Assembly (NCBI GenBank): GCA_964487505.1
Contig: CAZARD010000009.1
Location: 1 to 64,000 of the forward strand
Length of the DNA stretch: 64,000 bases
Source: JAFDVJ01 sp964487505
GTDB lineage: Bacteria > Acidobacteriota > Blastocatellia > Pyrinomonadales > Pyrinomonadaceae
Reading direction: 5' to 3'
Shown here piece by piece: positions 8,150-16,559 of the stretch (the stretch's first letter is position 1; every line of letters starts with the position of its first letter). The position numbers and the translations under genes are program-made. The notes beneath the pieces were generated by a model, which saw only the letters and a list, made by a program, of their open reading frames with translations, did no database searches and was not told where the DNA came from.

Positions 8150-8967
8150 CACTTTTCACGAAATTCCGAGATGTCCATCCCGTATTTCTCGCGCACATAA
8201 TCCTCCTGCGCGATGTTCAGATTCTTCAGGTTGGCGAGCCTTCGTTCCGCTTTTCGGATATGCGTCTTCGTCCGCTCTGCCATTTGCTTCAGCAGATCGC
8301 GCCCTTCGCGCATCTCGGCCTCGGATTTCTCGCGCAGGACATAGAGTTCGGAATGCACCGCCACCGAACGCTCGTGCCGGAGCTCGATGAGGCGCTTCTT
8401 GATCTGGTAGATCTGGCGGATGGCGCGGACCAGTTCGTCGCCGGCAGAATCGCCTTTGACCAGATCGGGGGAATCGCGAAAATCCTCGACGAGCTTGTTC
8501 AAACGGTTCTGGTCGCCGGCCGCGTACGCCTCGTTGAGTTTGGCCATAAGGCCGTGGCGGCGCTCTTTTTCATCGGCGTCGAGCGCGAGATCCGGATGAA
8601 TTATCCGGGCGAGGTTGTGATAGGCCTTCTTGGCCTCGACGGTCGGCCGCCATTTCTGTCCGCAATGCGCGTCCGATTCGTCGACCGCGGATTCCTCGGC
8701 GCGACGGCGCAGTTCTTCGGCCCGTTTCTTGATCTCCTCATCGTCAGGAACCAGTTTCGCTTCCTCTTCGGCGATCTCGGCCTCGATCTCGTCGAACTCG
8801 TGATAATACCGCGCGACCTCGATCTTGTAGCGTCCCTCGAAGAGATCGAGTTCCGCGCGCAGATCGGCCATTTCCTCCTCGGCGTCGGCGAGTTTGTCCT
8901 TCAAACGGTCGAGGACCTTTTTCTTCTTATTTAGTTCGATCTCTTCAGGCGCAAGCGTTGATTTCAT
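8149..8967 (-). CDS. J-domain-like coiled-coil protein
   Basis: A 272-residue, highly charged protein. Residues 10-95 form a long coiled coil. Residues about 108-150 resemble a DnaJ J-domain core, VEAKKAYHNLARIIHPDLA, with the HPD tripeptide at 124-126 and a downstream MAKLNEAYAAGD helix. Residues about 175-250 form a second coiled coil. There is no glycine-rich or zinc-finger region, so it is a class C J-protein expected to recruit an Hsp70 to specific clients. Its stop overlaps the start of the zinc-ribbon membrane protein, which may be its partner. A cytoplasmic location is indicated by the lack of signal or membrane segments. Confidence 0.8.
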   Translation of the reverse strand: MKSTLAPEEIELNKKKKVLDRLKDKLADAEEEMADLRAELDLFEGRYKIEVARYYHEFDEIEAEIAEEEAKLVPDDEEIKKRAEELRRRAEESAVDESDAHCGQKWRPTVEAKKAYHNLARIIHPDLALDADEKERRHGLMAKLNEAYAAGDQNRLNKLVEDFRDSPDLVKGDSAGDELVRAIRQIYQIKKRLIELRHERSVAVHSELYVLREKSEAEMREGRDLLKQMAERTKTHIRKAERRLANLKNLNIAQEDYVREKYGMDISEFREK

Positions 8968-8997
8968 CCGAACGCATTTTCGACGATTTATTGATTA

Positions 8998-9215
8998 AGT
9001 GCAATACGAGTGCAAAGTGCCGATCGGTGCCCAGTGCAAAGTGCATAGTGCATAGTGCATAGTGCATAGTGCGGCTACACCCCTTCGGCACGCTGTGTTT
9101 CCTAGAAATGACTTTGCACTGCGCGTTTTGCACTATGCACTATGCACTATGCACTTTGCACTGATCGGCACTTTGCACTTTGCACTGATCGGCACTTTGC
9201 ACTTTGCACTGAATT
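8998..9215. repeat. Word-like repeat family B (TGCATAG / GCACTTT units)
   Basis: The left part reads as TGCATAG or TGCAAAG units and the right part (about 9117-9210) as the complementary GCACTAT and GCACTTT units, interleaved with GATCGGCA. The two halves can pair into a long imperfect stem around a roughly 50-base middle. The 287-bp space between the YARHG gene and the J-domain gene consists almost wholly of it. The same words flank the gap at 50496-50595. Confidence 0.82.
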
Positions 9216-9254
9216 TCCCTGTTTACGTTCCGTCACGCGGAACGATGGGGCTCA

Positions 9255-10448
9255 TCAGCCTTCGACTTTGATGAACTTGCTGATCGACACCTCCTCGGCC
9301 GCTTTCAGCGTGGCGACGTTCTTGCTTTCGACCTCGCTCAGTTTATCGTCGGTGAATTCGGGATCGGCCTTGTACCAGGGTTGCGATTCGAAGTACTTCT
9401 GCAGTTCCTTGTCCTTGAAGACCCGCCCGTGCCGGGCGTAGATCTCGTTCCGAAGAACTCGAAGGTCCTCGATGAAGAGCCCCGTCAGCATATCTTCGTT
9501 GATCGGGTTTGTCGCGAAGAACTCGCGCTGCTCGGCTTCGAGCGTTTCGAGCAACTTCACGTTCTCCGTTTCGACCTTGCCGAGCCGGACTTTTTTTTGG
9601 TCACGGACGGGCCGATACCAATCGCGCCACTCGAAGATCTGCAGAATTCCGGGCGTCGTCAGTTTCAGGCCCCGCCGAGCGAAGAACTCGAGCCGCATCA
9701 GCCGCAGGTCGTTGAGCGTCACGCCCTTCAGCAATTCGCGCGTCAGCAGGGTCGTCTGGAACTTGTCCATATCGCCGACGGAGACCGCCGTCCGGTGCGA
9801 TTCTTCGGCCGAACGGCTGATCGCCTCAAGGTTCTTGCGCTCGAACTCGTTGAGCATCGACGGCGAGTATTTGGGATTCCGTTTGTACCAATATCGCTGA
9901 TCGAAGTATTTCTGAAGCCATTCCTGGTCGGGGAACGTCTTGCCGTGGACCGCCTCTATCTCGGCGATCATCACCTGCCAGTCAGCTCCGGTAAAGGCCG
10001 CGATCTTCTCCTCCGGGATCAGCCGGTCGCGCCAGAAACGCAGGTCTCCCGGCTGTACATACGGATGACGCTTCGCTTCCTCGGCGCGGATCAGGTCGAG
10101 ATTGGCCCGCTCCAAAGGCGTCAGGACCGAGTTCTTGAAATTCGGATTCGGCCGGTACCAGGGCTGTTTCTCGAGATACTCTTGGATCGACCGCTCGGAG
10201 AAGACGCGCCCCCGCTTGCCGAAGAGAATCCCGCGGACGATCGCGATCTCGTCGACCATATCCACGTCGTCGGTGCTGAACTTCAATTTGGCAAGCTGGG
10301 CTTTCGTGACCTTCTTCTTGGAAAAGTCGAACTTGTCCCAGCCGTATCTCGCGAATTCCTTTTCGTCGGCGATCTGCGCAGTGACCGCGCCCGCGGCGAC
10401 CGCCACGACCAGCAGCAGCAATATCGATCTTCCTCTTTTCATAATCAT
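9255..10448 (-). CDS. Exported protein with four YARHG repeats
   Basis: The 397-residue protein starts with a clear signal peptide (RSILLLLVVAVAAGAVTAQ). Four units follow, each with a helix ending in an aromatic/RHG-type turn and a W-Y-K/R-x-x-P motif: about residues 70-105 (GKRGRVF, WYRPNP), 160-195 (VHGKTF, WYKRNP), 250-290 (ARRGLKL, WYRPV) and 335-370 (YARHGRVF, WYKADP). This is the YARHG domain, an extracellular module of unknown ligand found in many bacteria. The start overlaps the OsmC stop (ATGA at 10445-10448); an alternative ATG lies two codons in. It is expected in the periplasm or secreted. Confidence 0.85.
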   Translation of the reverse strand: MIMKRGRSILLLLVVAVAAGAVTAQIADEKEFARYGWDKFDFSKKKVTKAQLAKLKFSTDDVDMVDEIAIVRGILFGKRGRVFSERSIQEYLEKQPWYRPNPNFKNSVLTPLERANLDLIRAEEAKRHPYVQPGDLRFWRDRLIPEEKIAAFTGADWQVMIAEIEAVHGKTFPDQEWLQKYFDQRYWYKRNPKYSPSMLNEFERKNLEAISRSAEESHRTAVSVGDMDKFQTTLLTRELLKGVTLNDLRLMRLEFFARRGLKLTTPGILQIFEWRDWYRPVRDQKKVRLGKVETENVKLLETLEAEQREFFATNPINEDMLTGLFIEDLRVLRNEIYARHGRVFKDKELQKYFESQPWYKADPEFTDDKLSEVESKNVATLKAAEEVSISKFIKVEG

Positions 10449-10879
10449 TCTGCCTCGATGATCTCAAAGCTCGTCGTGATCTTGGCCGTCGGACGGACGG
10501 TCGCGGCCACCGAACAGTATTTCGTGTCCGAAAGTTCGATCGCGCTGGCAACGGCCTGTTCGGAAACGTCGTGCCCGTACACCAAATGGTGAATATGAAG
10601 CGCGGTGAACGCGCGCGGATGCTCCTCGCGCCGCTCGCCCGAAATCTCGGCGCGATAGGCCGTGATCTTCTGCCTCTTCTTCTGCAGGATCGATACGACA
10701 TCGACCGCGGTGCAGCCGGCGACGGCGATCATCAGAAGTTCGACCGGCGACGGCGCGGTCTTATTTTCTCCTTTGGTGTCAACAGTTATCGAATGGCCGC
10801 TGGGCGACGTTCCGATATAGAGATCGTCGCCGGCCCACCGGACGACGGCTTTCGTTTGATTTTCAGACATCGGGTTCAT
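10445..10879 (-). CDS. OsmC-family peroxidase-like protein
   Basis: The 144-residue length, the PSPVELLMIAVAGCTAVDV motif with Cys56 and the second conserved cysteine in DTKYCSVAATV (Cys122) are diagnostic of OsmC/Ohr proteins, which reduce organic hydroperoxides through this cysteine pair, usually with lipoyl proteins as reductant. It is cytoplasmic. It is followed with a four-base overlap by the YARHG gene, so the two are co-transcribed. MSEN three codons in is an alternative start. Confidence 0.88.
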   Translation of the reverse strand: MNPMSENQTKAVVRWAGDDLYIGTSPSGHSITVDTKGENKTAPSPVELLMIAVAGCTAVDVVSILQKKRQKITAYRAEISGERREEHPRAFTALHIHHLVYGHDVSEQAVASAIELSDTKYCSVAATVRPTAKITTSFEIIEAE

Positions 10880-10971
10880 CTCCGTGGATTTGAACGCGCC
10901 GGAGCGCGAAAGTTGCGCCTAATTATAGTCGGAAACGCAAAATTGTCTGAACCGATTTAGCGCACAACGTT

Positions 10972-10988
10972 GTGGCACGCAATCTGCT
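10972..10988 (+). promoter_or_regulatory. Sigma-54-type promoter for the secreted protein at 11048
   Basis: TGGCACG at 10972-10978 and TGC(T) at 10984-10987 have the -24/-12 spacing of the RpoN consensus (GG and GC separated by ten bases). The predicted start near 10998 gives a leader of about 50 nt ending in AGGAAGGAG before the ATG. An activator site has not been located. Confidence 0.58.
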
Positions 10989-11047
10989 TCCAATGATGCG
11001 CGGACGGGCCGGAAGATCGCCCGCCCTTTCAGGAAGGAGCAATTCAG

Positions 11048-12595
11048 ATGAACAGATTCAAAAACTTGGTTTCGGTATTCGCGGTGGCGTCGTTTGTCGT
11101 TCTCGGAATGGTGGCGTCGGCGGCCGCGCAGAAGGCGCCCAACGAGCGTGACGTCCGCAACATTCTTCGGAGCCTCGATTCGAAGGTCTCGGACCTTCGC
11201 TACAGCGTCCGTTACGGCCTGCGCGACTCTGACGATCAGGCGTCGCTCGAGAACGACGTGCTCGAACTCAACCGCAAGGTCCGCGAGTTTCAAACGAATT
11301 TCAATCAGCGCCGCGATAACGCCGACGACGTGCTCGATATCCTGAACACGGCGAAATCGGTCGGCGATTATCTACAAGCCAACCGTGTCAACAAGACCGT
11401 CGAAAAGGACTGGAGCGAGGTCCGAACGCTGCTCGACCGGCTCGCCGGGAACTACTCGGTCTCGTGGGATTGGAACACGGGCGGAACGACCAGCAATTTC
11501 CCGGGATCGGCGAATTCCCTTGTCGGAACGTACCGGCTCGACGCGTCGCGGAGCGAGAACACGCGTGACATCGTCGACAACGCCAACGTCTCCGATTCGG
11601 ACCGGGCCGACCTCGAGGACAAGCTCGAACCGGCCGAAACGGTTGCCATCGACATCCGCGGCACACAGGTGACGCTTGCGTCGTCCCGCGCGTCGGCGGT
11701 GACCTTCGTCGCCGACGGCCGGACCCGCACCGAGAACTCCGGCGGCAGATCGATCCGCGTCCGCGCGCAGCTCGATAATGGCCAATTGACCATTTCAAGC
11801 ATCGGCGGCGACACCGACTACACGATGATCTTCACGGCCGAGGACGGCGGGCGCGAACTCAAAATCACGCGCCGCGTCACGACCGATTACCTGAACCAAA
11901 CGGTTTTCGCGGACAGTTTCTACGAAAAGACCGACTCGGTGGCGCGCATCGACGGCCGGACCGACACGAACACGCCGGTCAGCACGAACGACGACACGTA
12001 TTCGTCGAACGATCCCGACGATCGCAACACCAACGATCCGACGATCCGCACGACGCGACCCGGCGACTACATCGTCCCGAACGGCACGGTCATCAGCGGG
12101 ATTCTCGAGAACGACATCAACACGAAGATCTCGCAGAACAACGACCGCTTCCGTCTGACGGTGCAGTCCCCGAACGAGTTTCGCGGCGCGGTCATCGACG
12201 GCTACATCTCCGGGATCAACCGCTCGGGCAAGGTCACGGGCCGTTCGCAGATCACGTTCAATTTCGAGCGGATAACGCTTCGGAACGGCGAATCGTATGA
12301 TTTCGCGGGATACCTTCAGGGCATCACCGACCAGAACGGCAAGAACGTCAAGATCGACACCGAGGGAACCGCGAAGGGCGACAGCCAGACGAAAGAGACC
12401 GTCAAGCGCGGCGGGATCGGAGCGGGTGCGGGCGCGCTGATCGGGGCCATTCTCGGCGGCGCGAAAGGCGCGGCGATCGGAGCGATCATCGGCGGCGGCG
12501 CCGGGGCCGGATCGGTCATCGTCCAGGGCAAGGACGATCTCGATCTCAAACGCGGATCGATGATCACGGTCCAGTCATCGTCACCGAACCGGTGA
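11048..12595 (+). CDS. Secreted protein of unknown function with glycine-zipper C-terminus
   Basis: The 515-residue product has a signal peptide (SVFAVASFVVLGMVASAAAQ), a helical N-terminal domain beginning NERDVRNILRSLDSKVSDL, a beta-rich middle with AVTFVADGRTRTE and threonine/asparagine-rich linkers (NDPDDRNTNDPTIRTT), a PNGTVISGILENDI domain resembling those of secreted acidobacterial proteins, and a C-terminal glycine zipper (GAGAGALIGAILGGAKGAAI). The zipper suggests a membrane-associated or self-assembling tail. The ribosome-binding site AGGAAGGAG is strong and a sigma-54-type promoter lies upstream. I do not recognise a named family. Confidence 0.8.
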   Translation: MNRFKNLVSVFAVASFVVLGMVASAAAQKAPNERDVRNILRSLDSKVSDLRYSVRYGLRDSDDQASLENDVLELNRKVREFQTNFNQRRDNADDVLDILNTAKSVGDYLQANRVNKTVEKDWSEVRTLLDRLAGNYSVSWDWNTGGTTSNFPGSANSLVGTYRLDASRSENTRDIVDNANVSDSDRADLEDKLEPAETVAIDIRGTQVTLASSRASAVTFVADGRTRTENSGGRSIRVRAQLDNGQLTISSIGGDTDYTMIFTAEDGGRELKITRRVTTDYLNQTVFADSFYEKTDSVARIDGRTDTNTPVSTNDDTYSSNDPDDRNTNDPTIRTTRPGDYIVPNGTVISGILENDINTKISQNNDRFRLTVQSPNEFRGAVIDGYISGINRSGKVTGRSQITFNFERITLRNGESYDFAGYLQGITDQNGKNVKIDTEGTAKGDSQTKETVKRGGIGAGAGALIGAILGGAKGAAIGAIIGGGAGAGSVIVQGKDDLDLKRGSMITVQSSSPNR

Positions 12596-12600
12596 GGCAT

Positions 12601-12719
12601 GTGGGATTTGGGATTTGGGATCTGGGATTTGGGAGTTTCACGGACTCTTGGTCGATTCCTTGATCTCAGATCCCATAACCGAAATCCGCAATCCCAAAAA
12701 TCCCAAATCCCAAATCCCG
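12601..12719. repeat. Word-like repeat family A, inverted pair
   Basis: GGGATTTGGGATTTGGGAT words at 12601-12632 and the complementary CCCAAATCCCAAATCCC words at 12690-12718 flank a short middle, so the block folds as a long hairpin between two co-directional genes. Translations through it (NPKSQIPN-like) extend the following ORF artificially. Confidence 0.75.
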
Positions 12720-12743
12720 AATGCGTTATGTTATCTTCTCCCA

Positions 12744-13538
12744 ATGAAGATCCTTCCTGAGGATGCCGAAGCCTACCGCGACAGGAAATGGCGGCGCGAG
12801 GAGACTTTGAGGATCGAAACCGCGGCCGAGGTCGAGACGCTTGTCGACGATCTCGGCTTTTGCCTTGGCCTGACCGACGCCCGGACGAACCTGCCGAGCG
12901 TCTACATCGCGGTCTGCGGAAGGCGGGATGCCCACATGCCGCGGAACGTCCAGAAGGACCCCGAGGCGAGTCTCGCGTGGGTGCTCAAGGACGAGGTGAT
13001 GCGCCGCGGCAAGGTCTACTACGCAAAACTCCTGAAGGGCCGCTCGATGTTCATCGCACCGCGCCTGGTTCCCTATTTCAACTCGATCTGGGGCGTCCCG
13101 CGCAAAGACGAACGGGAACAGCTTTCGCAGTCCGCGCAAAAGGTCTTGAGGGTTCTTCGCAAGGAATGGGAAATGGCATCCGCGGACCTTCGTGCCGAAT
13201 CGGGCATCGGCGACCGAAAGGATCTGACAAAGGCGATCGATCAACTCCAGATGCGGCTCAAGGTCATCCCGCAGGAGGTTCTATACAAGCCGAAGTTCAC
13301 GTACATCTGGACGCTTTCCGAGGCGCGGTTTCCCGAAGAACTTCGAAAAAAGGTCGATCGCGAAACCGCCGTCCGCGAGATCGCCCGTGCGTTTCTCCGG
13401 ATATGCGGCACGACGCTCATCGGCGAGCTCTCAAAGGCCACCGGACTGCCGCGCTGGGAAACAGGCCGCGCCAATCATCAACTTGTCGAAGAAGGGTTTT
13501 CAGTAAGGATCGAACGCGGGATCTATTCTATCCAATGA
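12744..13538 (+). CDS. Conserved hypothetical protein, possibly AlkZ-related winged-helix protein
   Basis: The open frame reaches back to 12615 through repeat sequence, so I take ATG at 12744, giving 264 residues. The N-terminal part includes GFCLGLTDARTNLPSVYIAVCGRR and KVYYAKLLKGRSMFIAPRLV. The C-terminal half has two winged-helix-like segments (SAQKVLRVLRKEWEMASADL; LRICGTTLIGELSKATGLPR). This layout recalls the AlkZ-related proteins, distant relatives of the crosslink-repair glycosylase YcaQ, but the catalytic QxQ motif is not evident, so a DNA-binding role is only suggested. It ends about 138 bp before a strong intrinsic terminator. Confidence 0.6.
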   Translation: MKILPEDAEAYRDRKWRREETLRIETAAEVETLVDDLGFCLGLTDARTNLPSVYIAVCGRRDAHMPRNVQKDPEASLAWVLKDEVMRRGKVYYAKLLKGRSMFIAPRLVPYFNSIWGVPRKDEREQLSQSAQKVLRVLRKEWEMASADLRAESGIGDRKDLTKAIDQLQMRLKVIPQEVLYKPKFTYIWTLSEARFPEELRKKVDRETAVREIARAFLRICGTTLIGELSKATGLPRWETGRANHQLVEEGFSVRIERGIYSIQ

Positions 13539-13633
13539 AACTTGCTCGTACCCTGGAATCGTCCGCTCATCGTCGGTTTCAGACAATTCGTTGAATTCCG
13601 GCGTCCCGTACTCCGCTGCATGATTCAATTGTC

Positions 13634-13704
13634 GCGGACCCGTTCGCGGGTCCGCTCGTGAGGTCACGAGGGAGAGGGGGCTGTTGGGAAGCAGCCCCCT
13701 TTTT
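13634..13704 (+). terminator. Cluster of hairpins ending in an intrinsic terminator
   Basis: Three stems follow one another: GCGGACCCG/CGGGTCCGC at 13634-13655, CTCGTG/CACGAG at 13655-13670, and GGGGGCTG (13676-13683) with CAGCCCCC (13692-13699) followed by TTTTT. The last is a canonical Rho-independent terminator in the plus orientation, serving the gene ending at 13538. Confidence 0.72.
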
Positions 13705-13851
13705 GCTTGCCCGAAGATCGCCGGCAATATGATGTCGGGCCAAGACACGAAGTTCAGTTTTCGGTCCAAATACGTGATTCAGAAAAAAAGACTGCCAAAT
13801 ATTCCGGCAGCCTTTTCTTGGGAAGTTGATTTGAGGCCACAAGGTCCGACA

Positions 13852-14076
13852 TCAGTCAAAGATACTGATGAACCATTCTTCCAATTGATGAAAGAGGCAC
13901 CCACAGGCGTTGGGATCGCAATTCTTGTTCTGCGGGGCCCATTTCCCATCGCTATCGTGGCATTGGGCGTACTGTGATTTCGGGTTATCGATCGCGCCTT
14001 GCGGGGCCTCAGCCTTTCCGGCAAACACGACCGAAACCGCTGCGAGCATTACCAATGTCGCGAGAAGTTTTTTCAT
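13852..14076 (-). CDS. Small secreted four-cysteine protein
   Basis: A 74-residue product with a textbook signal peptide (MKKLLATLVMLAAVSVVFA) and a ribosome-binding site AAGGAGA eight bases before the ATG. The roughly 50-residue mature part is asparagine- and glutamine-rich and has four cysteines (QCH, NCD, ACGC), enough for two disulfides or one metal site. It stands alone between a terminator and the MATE gene. I do not recognise the family; the strong translation signals make a real gene likely. Confidence 0.68.
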   Translation of the reverse strand: MKKLLATLVMLAAVSVVFAGKAEAPQGAIDNPKSQYAQCHDSDGKWAPQNKNCDPNACGCLFHQLEEWFISIFD

Positions 14077-14171
14077 TCAGTTGTCTCCTTAGTGTTTAGA
14101 AGTGAACGATGCATTAAAGGGCAGGACACCGGCATCGCTTCGATGCCCTAGTTTCAATATATTCCCATAAT

Positions 14172-15686
14172 GTGAATTCGACAAGTAATTCTTCGGTAGT
14201 TACGATAGCGTTGGCGGAAAAGAATCCGGTAATCACGATGCCTGAATCACGAGACGCAACGGCCCCCGTATCCACAAACGGAACAAAGCCTGAACCGAAG
14301 TACGATCGCTCGATCGTCGAAGGGCCGCTCGGCGCGGCCGTCTGGAAGATAGCTTGGCCGACGATGCTGACGAACGCCATCGGCGGGCTTCAGGGAATAG
14401 TCGACCACGTGCTTGTCGGCAATTTCGTCGGCTATAAGGGAAATGCCGCGATCGGCGTGAGCTGGCAGATCTTCCTCGTCGTCGTCGTGTTCGTTTCGTC
14501 GATCTTTATCGGGATGAACATCATGATCTCGCGCTTCGTTGGCGCCGGCGAGCGCGACAAGGTCGACCGGACGTTCTACCAAGGCTTCCTGACGGCGGTG
14601 TTCATCGCCGTCTTCATCATCGCGCCGGTCGGTTACGTCGGTTCGCCATTTTTGCTCGATCTCGTCAACGCCGCGCCGGAGGTCAAAACGGAGGCGCTCC
14701 CGTTCCTGCGGATAATGTTCCTGTTCTCGACGGGAATGATGATGTTCTTTATGCTCAGCGGCGCGCTCCGTTCGGCCGGCGACGCGAAAACGCCGATGCG
14801 CATCGCGATCGCGCTGACGATACTGAATCTGACGCTGAACATCGTCCTGATCCGCGGTCTCGGACCGATCCCGGCGTTCGGAACGATGGGAGCGGCGATG
14901 GGAACGAGCATCGCGTCGGGCCTCGTCGCGGTCTACTCGATCTGGAATCTTGCGACCGGCCGCTGGGTCCTCTCCTTGCGGCCCGCCAGCGGCTTTGCTC
15001 CGGATTTTTCAGTCATTCGGAAACTTTTCAAATTAGGTCTTCCGGCCGGGATCCAGGGCATCGCGATGAACATCGGGGGCGTGCTGATGCTGGCCTTTAT
15101 CGGATCGCTCGCGGAAAGTGCGGCAGCGCAGGCCGCTTTCGCGGTCTCGTACACACAGCTTTTCTCGCTGATCACCTGGACATCGTTCGGCTTGCTCGGC
15201 GCGGCGGCGGCCGTCGCAGGCCAGAATCTAGGGGCGAGACAGCCCGACCGGGCGAACGAGGCGGTCCACGTCGCGGCCCGTTTCGGCATCGCGGTCGCGG
15301 TCTTCGTCGGGTTCTTTTTCTTCTTTTTCCCCGAACGCCTGCTCGGACTCTTCGGGATGAGCGATCCGACCGTGGTCGACATCGGCGTCCAGTTGCTGAG
15401 GTTCCTCAGCGTTTCGGGTGTGTTCGTATCGATCGCCTTGACCTACACCGGCGGACTGCAGGGCACGGGCGACACGAAAGGCCCGCTGTACATTTCCATC
15501 GTCTCGCAGGTCATCGTCCCGCTCGGGATATGTTTCGCGGTCAAGAGCCTTTGGGGCCTCCGGCCGTGGCATATCTGGTTCGCGATCCTCGCCGGCCACA
15601 TCGTCCGCTGCGTCCTCAGCGTGGTCCGCTTCGGCCAGGGCAAATGGCGCAGCATCAAGGTCGACATCTCCACGACGGAAGCGTGA
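14172..15686 (+). CDS. MATE-family multidrug/sodium antiporter
   Basis: The 504-residue product has twelve hydrophobic segments in two six-helix halves, as expected for NorM/DinF-type MATE exporters. FMLSGALRSAGDAKTPM in the first half and LTYTGGLQGTGDTKGPL in the second are the duplicated family signature. It sits in the inner membrane and is expected to exchange Na+ or H+ for cationic drugs or metabolites. The start is uncertain: GTG at 14172 has no Shine-Dalgarno, and ATG at 14238 (MPESRD) would remove 22 residues of low complexity. Confidence 0.9.
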   Translation: MNSTSNSSVVTIALAEKNPVITMPESRDATAPVSTNGTKPEPKYDRSIVEGPLGAAVWKIAWPTMLTNAIGGLQGIVDHVLVGNFVGYKGNAAIGVSWQIFLVVVVFVSSIFIGMNIMISRFVGAGERDKVDRTFYQGFLTAVFIAVFIIAPVGYVGSPFLLDLVNAAPEVKTEALPFLRIMFLFSTGMMMFFMLSGALRSAGDAKTPMRIAIALTILNLTLNIVLIRGLGPIPAFGTMGAAMGTSIASGLVAVYSIWNLATGRWVLSLRPASGFAPDFSVIRKLFKLGLPAGIQGIAMNIGGVLMLAFIGSLAESAAAQAAFAVSYTQLFSLITWTSFGLLGAAAAVAGQNLGARQPDRANEAVHVAARFGIAVAVFVGFFFFFFPERLLGLFGMSDPTVVDIGVQLLRFLSVSGVFVSIALTYTGGLQGTGDTKGPLYISIVSQVIVPLGICFAVKSLWGLRPWHIWFAILAGHIVRCVLSVVRFGQGKWRSIKVDISTTEA

Positions 15687-15689
15687 AGG

Positions 15690-15810
15690 CATTTGGGATT
15701 TGGGATGTTGGATTTGCGAGTTGGGGTTGTTTGCCGACCGCGGCCGCCACCGATCACCGCTTACGGCTTACCGCTCGCTGCTCACTGCTCGCTGCTCACC
15801 GCTCACGGCC
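15690..15810. repeat. Family A words and CGCTCGCTGCTCAC-type direct words
   Basis: ATTTGGGATTTGGGAT words follow the MATE stop codon. From about 15752 the words CACCGCTTACGG, CCGCTCGCTGCTCACTG and CTCGCTGCTCACCGCTCACGG repeat with small variations up to the end of the antitoxin remnant. No coding signal is visible. Confidence 0.6.
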
Positions 15811-16106
15811 TTACGCCGCGTCGAAGCGCAGTTTCAGGCCTAGCGCTTTGATTACTTTGAGTATCGTCTCAAAACTTGGCGCTCGGTCGCCGGAAAGAGC
15901 TTTGTACAAACTCTCTCGCGACAGACCCGCGTCGCGTGCGACCTGGGTCATTCCATCTGCACGGGCGATATGCCCAAGTCCCGCGCGATAAACGCCGGAT
16001 CGCCGTTCGAATCTTCAAAGCATGCCTCGAGAAACAAGGCAATCTTTTCAGGAGTGCGCAGATGGTCGGCGACGTCGAACGTCGAGACCTCAATTTTCTC
16101 GTTCAT
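15811..16106 (-). pseudogene. Frameshifted antitoxin of a RelE/HigB-type module
   Basis: From ATG at 16106 the frame reads MNEKIEVSTFDVADHLRTPE ... DPAFIARDLG and then stops. One base out of register the protein resumes as GHIARADGMTQVARDAG ... SRESLYKALSG and ends KALGLKLRFDAA at the TAA at 15811-15813. Joined together this is a complete roughly 98-residue addiction-module antidote protein (Xre-type helix-turn-helix, HigA-like). A single-base deletion near 15975 therefore breaks it. A sequencing error is possible, but the partner gene carries several independent lesions, which favours true decay. Confidence 0.75.
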
Positions 16107-16366
16107 TTTCCTCAATCTTCCTCGGAATTTCCTTCGCCGGTTTAATGTCACGATCCTGTGTTCCCTTATCGCCGCCCGCACGAAGCAGCAAATAACCAGG
16201 GCCACGGTCTATTCTCAACTCGTTGACTCGGTCCCGACCGACTTTGAATCTCCGGGATTCCCGTCACGCAAACGCTCAATTCGAACCCGAATCCGCGCCC
16301 ACCCATTTGATCTTTGAGATTGTAAATCCAATCGCTGAACCGAGAGGTTTTGAGGATCTCAAATAT
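16090..16366 (-). pseudogene. Decayed RelE/ParE-superfamily (Gp49-like) toxin
   Basis: Toxin fragments are spread over three frames: FEILKTSRFSDWIYNLKDQM, then ARIRVRIERLRDGNPGDSKS, then VNELRIDRGPGY directly followed by LLLRAGGDKGTQDRDIKPAK. The strand that normally lies between GPGY and LLL is deleted, and the initiator codon position reads ATA (16364-16366). The 3' end overlaps the antitoxin start by some 15 bases, the normal toxin-first order of these modules. Neither product can be functional as written. Confidence 0.78.
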
Positions 16367-16400
16367 GAAACGAGTGCAGCCATACAGCCACACTCGTTTC
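16367..16400. promoter_or_regulatory. Inverted repeat upstream of the toxin remnant
   Basis: GAAACGAGTG (16367-16376) and CACTCGTTTC (16391-16400) form a perfect 10-bp inverted repeat with a 14-base spacer directly upstream of the toxin start position. This is where a toxin-antitoxin operon carries its antitoxin operator, so it may be a relic operator. The rest of 16401-16632 holds family F and family A words only. Confidence 0.45.
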
Positions 16401-16559
16401 AATGGAAAAATCTGGAAACTCAGGATCGAAAGGAACAAACCGGCTCATACGCGCCAGCGTTCCAATCGGCTTGCGCCACGATCCACGTGAGCGCGGCTGC
16501 GTTTTCTCGACTTGATCCGCGTCGCCCGCGTCATCCGCGGCCAAGTGTTTCGCTCGCGC

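Noticed and set aside
8998..9215. CRISPR array
   Set aside because: Units are 7-8 bases, have no unique spacers of constant length, and change orientation midway; no cas genes are in the window.
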